This document shows positions 43,402-51,841 of a stretch of 64,000 nucleotides of DNA, piece by piece. The DNA is taken from positions 1 to 64,000 of the forward strand of contig JAYOFO010000002.1 of assembly GCA_038117265.1 (NCBI GenBank). The letters run 5' to 3'. The position numbers and the translations under genes are program-made. This DNA comes from JAYPUG01 sp038117265 (GTDB lineage Bacteria > Pseudomonadota > Alphaproteobacteria > UBA6615). Numbering within the stretch: position 1 is the first letter of the stretch; the number at the start of each line of letters is the position of its first letter. The notes under the pieces are model-generated. The model was not told where the DNA came from. It saw only the letters and a list, made by a program, of their open reading frames with translations, and searched no databases.

Positions 43402-44511
43402 CTATTCGGCGGCGTTGCGGCCGCTCGACCCGATCGCCTTGTTGATGCGCGGCATGACCTCGGTCGCCATCAGCTCCATCGAGCGCTCGCCAAGCTTGCG
43501 GTCGACCCAGTCGTGTCCGGCATAGACCAGCGTGCCGAAATCGCCTACCTCCTCGCGGAAGGCAAGCAGCTGGTCGACGACGCTGTCGACCGTGCCCGCG
43601 ATGACCAGGGAATCGACCATGAAATCTACGGTGATCTCCTCGTCGGGCTGGTCGCGCTCCAATTTGAACAGGCCCAGCTTCCCGCCCCGCCTGAGCTTGT
43701 TGCCGAGCTGGTAGAAGTAGAATCGGTAGGGCGATTGCAGCCCCTTGCCATACTCCTGGGCCACCTTGTCGTCGTCGGCGACGAAGATCGAACGCGCGAC
43801 CCGCCACTGCGACGGATCGGCCTCGCGCCCGACATTGGCACAGCCCTCGGCATAGTTCGGCCAATGGGTCGCCGCCCATTTCGCCTGCAGGAAGTTCGCA
43901 GAAACGGGAATCCAGCCGCGCTCGCCGAGCCCGACGATACCCTTGGAATACGGCGCGACGACCGTGCCGAAGATCGGTGGTGTGGGCTTCTGGTAGGGCT
44001 TCAGGATGACGCCCTGGCCCAGATCCTCGAGGTAGGTCTTCACCGTCGAGATGGAATTGTACTTGCCCTTGATGTCGTAGGGCGGATCCGTCGTCCAGAT
44101 TTCGATGATCTGGTCGAGCGTCTCGATGAACTTCTCGTTCCGGTCGATGTCGAGGGTACCGAACACCTCGGAATCCGACGGCAGGTTGCCCGGGCTGACG
44201 CCGAGCATGAAGCGCCCCTCGAGCATGTGGTCGAGCATCGCCGCCTCGGCCGCCACCGCTGCGGGATGATGATGGCCGAGGTTCAACGTGCCCGTCGCCA
44301 GGGTCATGTTCTTGATCTCGTGCGCCACCCAGCACAGGAACATCATCGAGTTGGGCACCGGCTCGAAGCTGTCGGTGACGTGCTCGCCCATATAGGCCTC
44401 GGAGTACCCCAGCCTGTCGGCGAGGATGAACGCCTTGCGGTCCTCGTTGAGCGTTTCGACCAGCGGCCGGCTGGCCGGGTGGAGGGGCATGGTGAAGAAA
44501 CCGAGTTTCAT
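43402..44511 (-). CDS. LLM-class flavin-dependent oxidoreductase (luciferase-like monooxygenase)
   Basis: 369 residues. The N-terminus MKLGFFTMPLHPASRP and the blocks YSEAYMGEHVTDSFEPVPNS, NLGHHHPAAVAAEAAMLDHM and EGRFMLGVSPGNLPSDSEVF are those of bacterial luciferase-like TIM-barrel monooxygenases that use reduced FMN or F420 supplied in trans. Members oxidise alkanes, sulfonates, ketones or acids; nothing here fixes the substrate. It lies 118 bp upstream of the E1 pair 1 on the same strand and divergent from the TPP enzyme. A flavin reductase-like protein is encoded at 29432 and could supply FMNH2. Confidence 0.92.
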   Translation of the reverse strand: MKLGFFTMPLHPASRPLVETLNEDRKAFILADRLGYSEAYMGEHVTDSFEPVPNSMMFLCWVAHEIKNMTLATGTLNLGHHHPAAVAAEAAMLDHMLEGRFMLGVSPGNLPSDSEVFGTLDIDRNEKFIETLDQIIEIWTTDPPYDIKGKYNSISTVKTYLEDLGQGVILKPYQKPTPPIFGTVVAPYSKGIVGLGERGWIPVSANFLQAKWAATHWPNYAEGCANVGREADPSQWRVARSIFVADDDKVAQEYGKGLQSPYRFYFYQLGNKLRRGGKLGLFKLERDQPDEEITVDFMVDSLVIAGTVDSVVDQLLAFREEVGDFGTLVYAGHDWVDRKLGERSMELMATEVMPRINKAIGSSGRNAAE

Positions 44512-44695
44512 TGTCTTTCCGCCATTTTCGGTTGGGGTTTGCAGCCGGAACCTAGCGTCACCAAGGCGCGCACCGTTTGCGTCAGATCAAGACGCGGATC
44601 CGCATCAACATCCCCAGACACGTTGACCGGCTTGCCCCCGTGGAGGACAGTATCCGGCAAGGAAACGGTACAAAACCGGGCCACGGGGGGACAGC

Positions 44696-46447
44696 ATGAA
44701 CGATGCGGCAGGCGGCGACAACGCCACGATCGAACTGACGGGCGGCGAGGCCATTGCGCGCATGCTGCAGGCCCACGAGGTGGGGCCGATGTTCGGCATG
44801 GCCGGCTTCCAGCTGCTGCCCTTCTACGATGCCGTGCGCGAACTCGGACTGGCCCACACGCTGATCAACGACGAACGCTCGGGCGCCTTCATGGCCGATG
44901 CCTGGGCGCGCGTGACCGGGCGTCCGGGCGTGTGCGACGCCACGCTGGGCCCCGGGGCGACGAACCTGCTGACCTCGCTGACGGAATCGCTGAACGCCGG
45001 CATCCCGCTGATCGCCATGATCGGCGACACCAACCGCGCGCACGCCTGGAAGAACATGACCCAGGAGACCCGCCAGGTCGAAATGCTGCGCCCGGCGGTC
45101 AAGGAAGTGATCCGGGTCGAGGTCGGCGAACGCATCCCCGAACATATCCGCCACGCCTATTCGGTCGCCACGTCCGGCCGGCCGGGCCCGGTCCTGCTCG
45201 ACGTGCCCGAGGACATCTGCCATGGCGTTTTCGAATTTCCGGCCGATGCCATCTATGCCGACCCGACCACCACCCACGCCCCGTCGCGGCGCAGCCGTCC
45301 GGCGCGCGACGATGTGGTGCGTGCCGCACGCCTGCTCGCCGACGCCAAGCGGCCCGTGATCCTCGCCGGCGGCGGCATCCATATCTCCGGGGCGCAGGAC
45401 GCCCTGACCGTGTTCGCGGAGGCGCAGGGCATTCCCGTGGCCCACACGCTTTCGGGCAAGGGATCGATCGCGTGCGTCCACGAACTCTCGCTCGGCCTAT
45501 TCGGGCGGTACTCGCGAACGGCGAACGACGTGCTTGAGGGTGCCGACGCGATCCTGGTCGTGGGCTGCAAGCTCGGCGAGATCGCGACCAAGCGCTACAC
45601 CGTCCCGCGCAAGGGAATCCCGATCGTCCACCTGGACATCCTGCCCGACGAGATCGGCCGCTGGGCGCGCACCGACGTCGCCCTGAGCGGCGATGCGCGC
45701 GAGGGGCTGGCCGACCTGCACGACGCGCTGGCCGATGGCGCGAAGGCGCGCCGGGCCGGCCGCGCGGGCTTCCTGGCCGAGGTCGCCACCGGCAAGGCCA
45801 AGTGGCGGGCCGAGGTCGAGGAACGGCTGACTTCGGACGAGGTGCCCGTGAACATGGCCCGGATGATCCACGAGCTGAACAACGTGCTGCCCGAGGACGC
45901 GATCCTGGTTGCGGATGGCGGCTTCGCGGCCCACTGGACCGGGCTGATCTATGACACCAAGCGCGCGGGGCGCGGCTACATCCCTGACCGGGGCATGGCC
46001 TCGATCGGCTATGGCGTGGCCGGCGGCATCGGCGCCCAGCTCGCCGCGCCGGATCGGCCGGTCTTCACCCTGACCGGCGACGGCGGCCTCAACATGACCC
46101 TTGGCGACCTGGAAACCGCGGCGCGTCTGAAAGTGCCCGTCACCGTGATGGTCGTGAACAATGCCGCGTCGGGCTACATCAAGGCGCTGCAGCACGCGAT
46201 GTTCGGCGGGCGCTACCAGTCGGCCGACCTGTCCGACCTGAACTATGCCGCCATCGCCGAGACCCTCGGGTGCCGCGGCATCCGGGTCGAGCACCCCGAC
46301 CAGCTTGCCGGCGCCTACCGCAGCGCGCTGGACAACCGCGAAGGCCCGACCCTGATCGACGTGGTGGTGACCCGCGACGCGGGCAAGATGCTGCCCGGCG
46401 TCGACAGCCGTTCCGCCCCCATCAAGAAGGGCGACCGGATCGCCTGA
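44696..46447 (+). CDS. Thiamine-diphosphate enzyme, acetolactate synthase large-subunit-like
   Basis: 583 residues with the three-domain build of the ALS/POX/ICL superfamily. The N-domain has HEVGPMFGMAGFQLLPFYDA and the catalytic Glu in NDERSGAFMADAWARVTGRP. The central domain includes PVILAGGGIHISGAQDAL. The C-domain has the TPP/Mg motif GDGGLNMTLGDLETAARLKV near residue 461, with the Asn later in VVNNAAS. It condenses or decarboxylates 2-oxo acids. It leads the plus-strand run TPP enzyme, E1 alpha, E1 beta, FAH, MBL (first gap 15 bp), so one pathway carries two unrelated thiamine enzymes. GGGGGGACAGC precedes the ATG. Confidence 0.92.
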   Translation: MNDAAGGDNATIELTGGEAIARMLQAHEVGPMFGMAGFQLLPFYDAVRELGLAHTLINDERSGAFMADAWARVTGRPGVCDATLGPGATNLLTSLTESLNAGIPLIAMIGDTNRAHAWKNMTQETRQVEMLRPAVKEVIRVEVGERIPEHIRHAYSVATSGRPGPVLLDVPEDICHGVFEFPADAIYADPTTTHAPSRRSRPARDDVVRAARLLADAKRPVILAGGGIHISGAQDALTVFAEAQGIPVAHTLSGKGSIACVHELSLGLFGRYSRTANDVLEGADAILVVGCKLGEIATKRYTVPRKGIPIVHLDILPDEIGRWARTDVALSGDAREGLADLHDALADGAKARRAGRAGFLAEVATGKAKWRAEVEERLTSDEVPVNMARMIHELNNVLPEDAILVADGGFAAHWTGLIYDTKRAGRGYIPDRGMASIGYGVAGGIGAQLAAPDRPVFTLTGDGGLNMTLGDLETAARLKVPVTVMVVNNAASGYIKALQHAMFGGRYQSADLSDLNYAAIAETLGCRGIRVEHPDQLAGAYRSALDNREGPTLIDVVVTRDAGKMLPGVDSRSAPIKKGDRIA

Positions 46448-46462
46448 GGCAAGGAGCCCGTC

Positions 46463-47473
46463 ATGTCCGACACCCGCCAGAACGCGCCCGCCCGAATCCT
46501 CGGCCTGTTCGAGACCATTTGCCTGATCCGCGCCTTCGAGGAGCGGGCCGAGGAATGTTTCGACGCCGGCCTGATCAACGGCTCCGTGCACCAGTATATC
46601 GGCGAGGAGGCGATCGGCACCGGCGTGTGCACCAACCTGCGGCACAGCGACTACATCCTCTCGAACCATCGCGGCCACGGCCATTCCATCGCCAAGGGCG
46701 CCGATCCCGAGGCGATGATGAAGGAGCTGATGGGCCGGGTCGGCGGCACCAGCGGCGCCAAGGGCGGGTCGATGCACATCGCCGACTTCTCGGTCGGCAT
46801 GCTGGGCGCCAATGGCGTGCTCGCCGACGGGCTGACCATGGGCGTCGGCGCGGCGCAGGCGATCGCGCTGAAGGGCGAGGACGCCATCGTCACGGTCTTC
46901 GTCGGCGACGGCACGACCAACCGCGGCCCGTTCTACGAGGCGCTCAACTGGGCGATGATCTATGAACTGCCGATCATGTTCGTGTGCGAGAACAACCAGT
47001 ACGCCTCCTCGACGGTGACGCGGACCATCACCGCGGGCGACGGCCCGACCGCGCGCGCCAAGGCGTTCGGCATGCCGGCCTTCGATGTCGACGGCAACGA
47101 CGTGGTCGCGGTCGACGAGCTGGCCGCCGACCTGATCGGCCGGGTGCGCGGCGGCGGCGGCCCCCACTTCCTGCACGCGCGCACCTACCGGGTGAAGGGG
47201 CATATCTCGCGCGACAAGATGCTCTATCGCCCCGACGGCGAGACCGAGGAACGCTTCAAGGACGAGCCGTTAGGGCGCTGCGCGACATGGCTCGTCGCCA
47301 ACGGCGTCGATCCGGCGGAGGTCGAACGCGCGCGCAATTCCGCCTATGCGCGGATCGATGCGGCGGTGGAAGCCGCCAAGGCCGCCCCCTTCCCCGATGC
47401 CGGCCTCGCCTATGCCGACGTGCAGGATTTCGGCCCGCCCGAACCCTGGTCGCCCGCGGGAGGTGCGCCATGA
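46463..47473 (+). CDS. 2-Oxoacid/acetoin dehydrogenase E1 component, alpha subunit (pair 2)
   Basis: 336 residues with AAGGAGCCCGTC before the ATG. It closely parallels pair 1 alpha: VHQYIGEEAIGTGVCTNL, SNHRGHGHSIAKGADP, KGGSMHIADFSVGMLGANG, and the TPP motif GDGTTNRGPFYEALNWAMIY. The C-terminus is proline-rich and differs from pair 1. It overlaps the beta gene by ATGA. It probably forms an alpha2beta2 E1 with the 47470 beta subunit. As with pair 1, no E2/E3 is encoded, so it must use lipoyl proteins from elsewhere or act as a stand-alone oxidoreductase. Confidence 0.92.
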   Translation: MSDTRQNAPARILGLFETICLIRAFEERAEECFDAGLINGSVHQYIGEEAIGTGVCTNLRHSDYILSNHRGHGHSIAKGADPEAMMKELMGRVGGTSGAKGGSMHIADFSVGMLGANGVLADGLTMGVGAAQAIALKGEDAIVTVFVGDGTTNRGPFYEALNWAMIYELPIMFVCENNQYASSTVTRTITAGDGPTARAKAFGMPAFDVDGNDVVAVDELAADLIGRVRGGGGPHFLHARTYRVKGHISRDKMLYRPDGETEERFKDEPLGRCATWLVANGVDPAEVERARNSAYARIDAAVEAAKAAPFPDAGLAYADVQDFGPPEPWSPAGGAP

Positions 47474-48456
47474 CCGAGATGACCTTCGCCGATGCCGTCC
47501 GCGAGGGGCTGGCCGAGGAGATGCGCCGCGACCCGCTGGTCTGGGCGCTGGGCGAGGATCTGTCGACCGCCCACGGCGGCACCAGCGCCAACCAGTATCT
47601 CGGGCTGATCGACGAGTTCGGCCCGAAACGGATCGTCAACACGCCGATCTCGGAAAACACGATCATGGGGGCCGCCGTCGGCGCCGCCGTCGCCGGCACC
47701 CGCCCGGTGGCCGACCTGCGCATGGCCGACTTCGCCATGTGCGCCGTCGACGAGCTGGTCAACCAGGCCGCCAAGATCCGCTACATGTTCGGCGGCCAGG
47801 CGCGTGTCCCGCTGGTCGTCCGCCAGGCGATCGGCATGCGCAAGGGCGGTGCGGCCCAGCACTCCCAGTCCACCGAGGCCTGGTACGTCCACACGCCCGG
47901 CCTCGTCGTCGTCGCCCCGGCGACGCCGGCCGACGGGCGCGGCCTGCTGAAGTCCGCGATCCGCGCCGACGACCCGGTCGTCTATATGGAACACAAGGAT
48001 CTCTGGATGGCATCGGGCGAGGTTCCCGACGACGAGGGGCTCGTGCCCATCGGCCAGGCGCGCACGCTGCGGACCGGCACCGACCTGACCATCGTGTCGT
48101 GGTCGAAGATGGCGCTGCTTGCCGACGAGGCCGCACAAACGCTTGCCGACGAGGACGGTGTCTCGGCCGAGGTCATCGACCTGCGTACCCTGTGGCCTTG
48201 GGACCGCAAGGCGGTCTATGCCTCGGTGCGCAAGACCGGCCGGCTGCTGGTCGCCCAGGAATCGGTGCAGGTCGGCGGGTTCGGGGCAGAGATCGCCACC
48301 GACGTGACCGAGCATTGTCCGGACGCGCTCGCCACCCATGTCCGGCGGATCGGCGCGCCGCGCATGCCCGTGCCCTACGCCGAGCCGATGGAAAACGAAT
48401 TCCGCGTCACGCCCGCGCGCATCGTCGCGAAGGCGCGCGAGTCGCTTGGCGCCTGA
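47470..48456 (+). CDS. 2-Oxoacid/acetoin dehydrogenase E1 component, beta subunit (pair 2)
   Basis: 328 residues from the ATG at 47470 that overlaps the alpha stop; the longer upstream frame is a shadow of the alpha gene. Blocks parallel pair 1 beta: MTEMTFADAVREGLAEEM, ALGEDLSTAHGGTSANQYLG, PISENTIMGAAVGAAVAGTR, QAAKIRYMFGGQARVPLVVR, HSQSTEAWYVHTPGLVVVAP and DLRTLWPWDRKAV. It supplies the active-site His/Glu residues and the E2-docking surface of the E1 heterotetramer. It is followed after 26 bp by the FAH gene. Confidence 0.92.
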   Translation: MTEMTFADAVREGLAEEMRRDPLVWALGEDLSTAHGGTSANQYLGLIDEFGPKRIVNTPISENTIMGAAVGAAVAGTRPVADLRMADFAMCAVDELVNQAAKIRYMFGGQARVPLVVRQAIGMRKGGAAQHSQSTEAWYVHTPGLVVVAPATPADGRGLLKSAIRADDPVVYMEHKDLWMASGEVPDDEGLVPIGQARTLRTGTDLTIVSWSKMALLADEAAQTLADEDGVSAEVIDLRTLWPWDRKAVYASVRKTGRLLVAQESVQVGGFGAEIATDVTEHCPDALATHVRRIGAPRMPVPYAEPMENEFRVTPARIVAKARESLGA

Positions 48457-48482
48457 ACCGAAGAACACCGAGGAACGAGACC

Positions 48483-49337
48483 ATGAAGTTGCTTACCGTC
48501 GACGCCGGCGCCGGCACCCGCCTTGGCCTTGCCACCGAGGCCGGGATCGTCGACCTGACCGACCGCGCCGGGACCGCGAGCCTGCGCGAACTGATCGCCG
48601 CCGACCGGGTCGCCGAGATGGCAAAGTACGCCGGCGAAGCGCCCGATCACGGCCTCGACGATGTGACCTATCTGCCGCCGGTCACCGACCCGGCGCACAT
48701 CTGGTGCGTGGGCGTAAACTATGCCGACCATTTGCAGGAGGCGATCGACGCCGGCCTGCCGCGCTCGCGCACCGAGCACCCGATGATCTTCGGCCGCTAT
48801 GCCGACACGCTGGTCGGGCACCGGCAGCCGCTGCTCAAGTCGCCGGTGGTCGAGAAGCTCGACTACGAATGCGAACTCGCCGTGATCATCGGCAAGGGCG
48901 GGCGCTACATCACCAAGGAGAACGCGCTGGCCCACGTCGCGGGGTATTCCTGCTTCAACGAGGGCAGCGCGCGCGACTGGCAGTACCACACCGCCCAGGT
49001 CGTCCCTGGCAAGAACTTCCAGGGCACCGGCGGGTTCGGCCCGTGGATGGTGACGGCCGACGAGATTCCCGACCCGCAGGTGCTCGACATCTCGACCGTG
49101 CTCAACGGCGAGACCCTGCAGTCGGCCAACACGAAGGACATGATCTTCGACGTGGTGACGATCATCTCCTACGTCTCGCACATCTCCGAATTGCAGCCGG
49201 GCGACGTGATCGCCAGCGGCACGCCCTCGGGCGTCGGCCAGTCGCGCGAGCCGCAGATCTTCATGCATCCGGGTGACACGTGCGAGATCCGCATCTCGAA
49301 GGTCGGTACCCTGGTAAACGGGATCGCCGAGGGCTGA
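48483..49337 (+). CDS. Fumarylacetoacetate hydrolase family protein
   Basis: 284 residues from the ATG with AGGAACGAG before it. The FAH fold is seen in VGVNYADHLQEAIDAGL, the metal-binding LDYECELAVIIGKGGRYI (E-x-E near residue 126), and the C-terminal DVIASGTPSGVGQSREP and MHPGDTCEIRISKVGTL. Members are 2-hydroxyhepta-2,4-diene-1,7-dioate isomerases, acylpyruvases, oxaloacetate decarboxylases or ureidoglycolate lyases. The neighbouring thiamine E1 and ALS-like genes suggest it releases or processes a 2-oxo acid (acylpyruvate-type), which the E1 then uses. It is followed after 2 bp by the MBL gene. Confidence 0.92.
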   Translation: MKLLTVDAGAGTRLGLATEAGIVDLTDRAGTASLRELIAADRVAEMAKYAGEAPDHGLDDVTYLPPVTDPAHIWCVGVNYADHLQEAIDAGLPRSRTEHPMIFGRYADTLVGHRQPLLKSPVVEKLDYECELAVIIGKGGRYITKENALAHVAGYSCFNEGSARDWQYHTAQVVPGKNFQGTGGFGPWMVTADEIPDPQVLDISTVLNGETLQSANTKDMIFDVVTIISYVSHISELQPGDVIASGTPSGVGQSREPQIFMHPGDTCEIRISKVGTLVNGIAEG

Positions 49338-49339
49338 GC

Positions 49340-50227
49340 ATGGGCACGCGTTTCGCGATCGGCGACATCCGGCTCGACCGCATCCACGAGTTGAGCGGCC
49401 CCGCCGTCGATCCTTGGTTCCTGCTGCCCGACCTGCCGAAGGACGCGGTCGAGCGAAACCTCGACTGGTTCGCCCCCACCTTCTACGACGTAGCGGCGGC
49501 CAAGCTGATCCTCAGCCTGCATGGCTGGGTCGTGCGCACGCCGCACCACACCGTGCTGATCGAGGCGTGCGGCGGCAACCACAAGGAACGGCCCGAGTAT
49601 CCGCGCGTCCACCGGCTCGACACGCCCTGGCTCGACCGGCTGCGCGCCGCCGGCGTCGCGCCCGAGGAGATCGACTTCGTCTTCTGCTCGCACCTGCATG
49701 TCGACCATATCGGCTGGTTCACCGCGCTCGAGGACGGGCGCTGGGTCCCGACCTTCCCCAACGCCAAGTACCTGATGGCGCGCCGCGAGTTCGACAACTG
49801 GAACCCGTCGACCCGCGCCCTGCCGCCCCTGCCGCTGCAGGGAAGCTGCTACGAGGACTGCGTCGCACCGATCGTCGACGCCGGCCAGGCGGTGCTGGTC
49901 GAGGACGGCCACGAGATCGACGACGGCCTCGTCATCGAGGCGTCCTACGGGCATACGCTGGGTCATTGCAGCGTGCGCGCCGTGAGCGGCGGCGAGACGG
50001 GCATCTTCTGCGGCGACATCGTGCATTCGCCCATCGAGATGACCTACCCGCACGTCAACACCTACGCCTGCGAGGACCAGGACGCGGCGCGCGCCACACG
50101 GCGCAAGCTTCTGGAAGGCGCCGCCGAGCACGGCCACCAGCTGATGCCGGCCCACTTCCCCGACCCCTACTCGGTGTGTCGCGTGGAACGCGCGGGCGAC
50201 GGGTTCGCGGTGCGGCCCGCGGGCTGA
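49340..50227 (+). CDS. Metallo-beta-lactamase-fold hydrolase (lactonase-like)
   Basis: 295 residues from the ATG at 49340, two bases after the FAH stop. The zinc motif is CSHLHVDHIGW near residue 117 (HxHxDH). Further ligands are H in YGHTLGHCSVRAV near residue 205, D in CGDIVHSPIEM, and H in MPAHFPDPYS near the end. It belongs to the lactonase/AttM-like branch of the MBL superfamily, which opens lactones or hydrolyses esters and thioesters. It closes the plus-strand operon with the TPP enzyme, E1 pair and FAH protein, so a lactone or cyclic ester intermediate is plausible. Confidence 0.9.
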   Translation: MGTRFAIGDIRLDRIHELSGPAVDPWFLLPDLPKDAVERNLDWFAPTFYDVAAAKLILSLHGWVVRTPHHTVLIEACGGNHKERPEYPRVHRLDTPWLDRLRAAGVAPEEIDFVFCSHLHVDHIGWFTALEDGRWVPTFPNAKYLMARREFDNWNPSTRALPPLPLQGSCYEDCVAPIVDAGQAVLVEDGHEIDDGLVIEASYGHTLGHCSVRAVSGGETGIFCGDIVHSPIEMTYPHVNTYACEDQDAARATRRKLLEGAAEHGHQLMPAHFPDPYSVCRVERAGDGFAVRPAG

Positions 50228-50250
50228 AACATTGCCGGAATCACAGATGA

Positions 50251-50277
50251 ATCCCATCTGATCTCGATCAATGGGAT
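50251..50277. promoter_or_regulatory. 27-bp near-perfect inverted repeat upstream of the flavodoxin-like gene
   Basis: ATCCCAT is followed by the nested repeat TGATC-TC-GATCA and then ATGGGAT, with a single unpaired C. It lies 24 bases after the MBL stop and 52 bases before the next ATG. No T-tract follows, so it is either an operator for 50329 or a weak hairpin at the end of the upstream operon. Confidence 0.45.
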
Positions 50278-50328
50278 GGCCGCCAGGGCCGGATACCTTC
50301 TCGGCCGACCCTGACGGGAAGGAATGCA

Positions 50329-50910
50329 ATGGCGCATATCGCGATCATACAAGGACACCCCGATCCGGACGGCGGACACTTCTGCCATGCGCTCGCCCAG
50401 GCCTATGCCGACGGAGCAACCGCTGCGGGCCATAACGTTCGATCGATAGACATTGCCCGGTTGGAATTTCCGCTGCTTCGCGATCAAAGCGAGTTCGAGA
50501 CGGGCACACCCCCGGCCGACATCATCGATGCCCAAAATGCCCTGGCCCGGGCCGACCATATCCTGATCGTTTACCCGCTTTGGCTCGTTACCATGCCGGC
50601 TCTCCTCAAGGGCTTTTTCGAGCAGACGATACGTCCGGGTTTTGCGATCAAATTCACGTCGGGCTACAGGTGGGAGAAGCTTCTGAAGGGACGCAGCGCG
50701 CGCATCGTCGTCACGATGAGCATGCCGGCGCTAGCCTATCGTGTACTGTTCGGTGCCCATAGCCTGCGGTCGCTCGAGCGCTACACCCTGCGCTTCTGCG
50801 GAATCGGTCCGATCCGGGAAAGCCTTGTCGGCTCCGTCGGGGAAATCGATTCGAGAAAGCGCGAGGGTTGGCTCGAACGCATGCGCCGGTTGGGACAGCG
50901 CGCCGACTAG
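50329..50910 (+). CDS. NAD(P)H quinone/flavodoxin-like oxidoreductase
   Basis: 193 residues with the flavodoxin-like fold of NAD(P)H:quinone reductases (KefF/MdaB/NQO family). IAIIQGHPDPDGGHFCHALA is the FMN/FAD phosphate loop, and ADHILIVYPLWLVTMPALLK near residue 80 is the signature with Trp. FEQTIRPGFAIKF precedes the substrate pocket. It reduces quinones by two electrons, often in detoxification or under potassium-efflux control. A GGAAGGAA Shine-Dalgarno precedes the ATG. It is convergent with the EamA exporter, and the two stop codons share CTAG. Confidence 0.9.
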   Translation: MAHIAIIQGHPDPDGGHFCHALAQAYADGATAAGHNVRSIDIARLEFPLLRDQSEFETGTPPADIIDAQNALARADHILIVYPLWLVTMPALLKGFFEQTIRPGFAIKFTSGYRWEKLLKGRSARIVVTMSMPALAYRVLFGAHSLRSLERYTLRFCGIGPIRESLVGSVGEIDSRKREGWLERMRRLGQRAD

Positions 50911-51824
50911 CGGCGACGCTGGAACAGCCGCCCGTCGATCAGCGCCAGCCCGCCGGCGATGCACGCCATACCGACGACCTGCTCGACGGTCAGCACCTCG
51001 CCGAGGACGAAGATGCCGAGCAGCAGCGCGCTCACCGGCACCAGGAAGTTCACCAGCAGGATGTTCACCGCCCCGGCCGTCGCCAGGATACGGAAGTAGA
51101 TCAGGTAGGCGATCGCCGTCGCCAGAACGGCGAGCCCGAACAGGGCCCCCCATGCCGCCAGGCTGGGGTTCGGCAGGTTCCATGGCCGGTCGATCACGAG
51201 CATGAAGGGCAGCAGCATGAGCGTCGCCATGGTCAGCTGGCCCGTTGCCACCATCATCGGCGGCACCTCGCGCTTCGAGAAGCGACGCCCGTAGATCGCC
51301 GAAATGGAATACAGGACCGCCGCACCGATCACCGAGAGCTGCGCGACCACATCCTTGCCGATTCCTCCAAGGAACCCCGGGCCGATCAGGAAGACCACCC
51401 CGACGATCCCCACCAGCACGCCGGCCACCTTGCCGGGGGTCATGTGCTCGTCGCTGGTCGTGAAATGGGCGAAAACGACCGCATAGAGCGGCGTCGTCGC
51501 GATCAGGATCGCGGCCAGCCCGCTGGCGATGTGGAGTTGGCCCCACGCGATCAGGAAGAACGGGACCGCCGAATTCGCAACCGCCATGACGAACAGCGCG
51601 AACCAGATATCACCCGCGCGCGGCACCTCGATGCCCTTGGCAATCACGATCGCCCAGAGGATCACGGCCGCGACCACCACGCGGAACCAGATCACCACGA
51701 AGGGCGGAACCTCGGGAAGCGCGATCGCGTTGAAGAAGAAGGTCCCGCCCCAAAGGGTCCCGAGGACGATCAGGAGCACCCATTCGAAGGGGGTCATGCG
51801 GAGGCTGGTGGTGGACCCGTTCAC
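50907..51824 (-). CDS. EamA/DMT-family transporter
   Basis: 305 residues from a GTG at 51824 with GGGAG nine bases before it; an ATG at 51797 would give 296 residues but has no ribosome site. Ten hydrophobic segments form two EamA repeats. LGTLWGGTFFFNAIALPEVP opens the first, and GLAVLATAIAYLIYFRILAT with VPVSALLLGIFVLGE closes the second. The family exports amino acids, metabolites or drugs. It follows the racemase-like gene by 17 bp and may export its substrate or product. Stop codon shared with the convergent quinone reductase (CTAG). Confidence 0.9.
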   Translation of the reverse strand: MNGSTTSLRMTPFEWVLLIVLGTLWGGTFFFNAIALPEVPPFVVIWFRVVVAAVILWAIVIAKGIEVPRAGDIWFALFVMAVANSAVPFFLIAWGQLHIASGLAAILIATTPLYAVVFAHFTTSDEHMTPGKVAGVLVGIVGVVFLIGPGFLGGIGKDVVAQLSVIGAAVLYSISAIYGRRFSKREVPPMMVATGQLTMATLMLLPFMLVIDRPWNLPNPSLAAWGALFGLAVLATAIAYLIYFRILATAGAVNILLVNFLVPVSALLLGIFVLGEVLTVEQVVGMACIAGGLALIDGRLFQRRR

Positions 51825-51841
51825 GGCGACATCTCCCGGCG

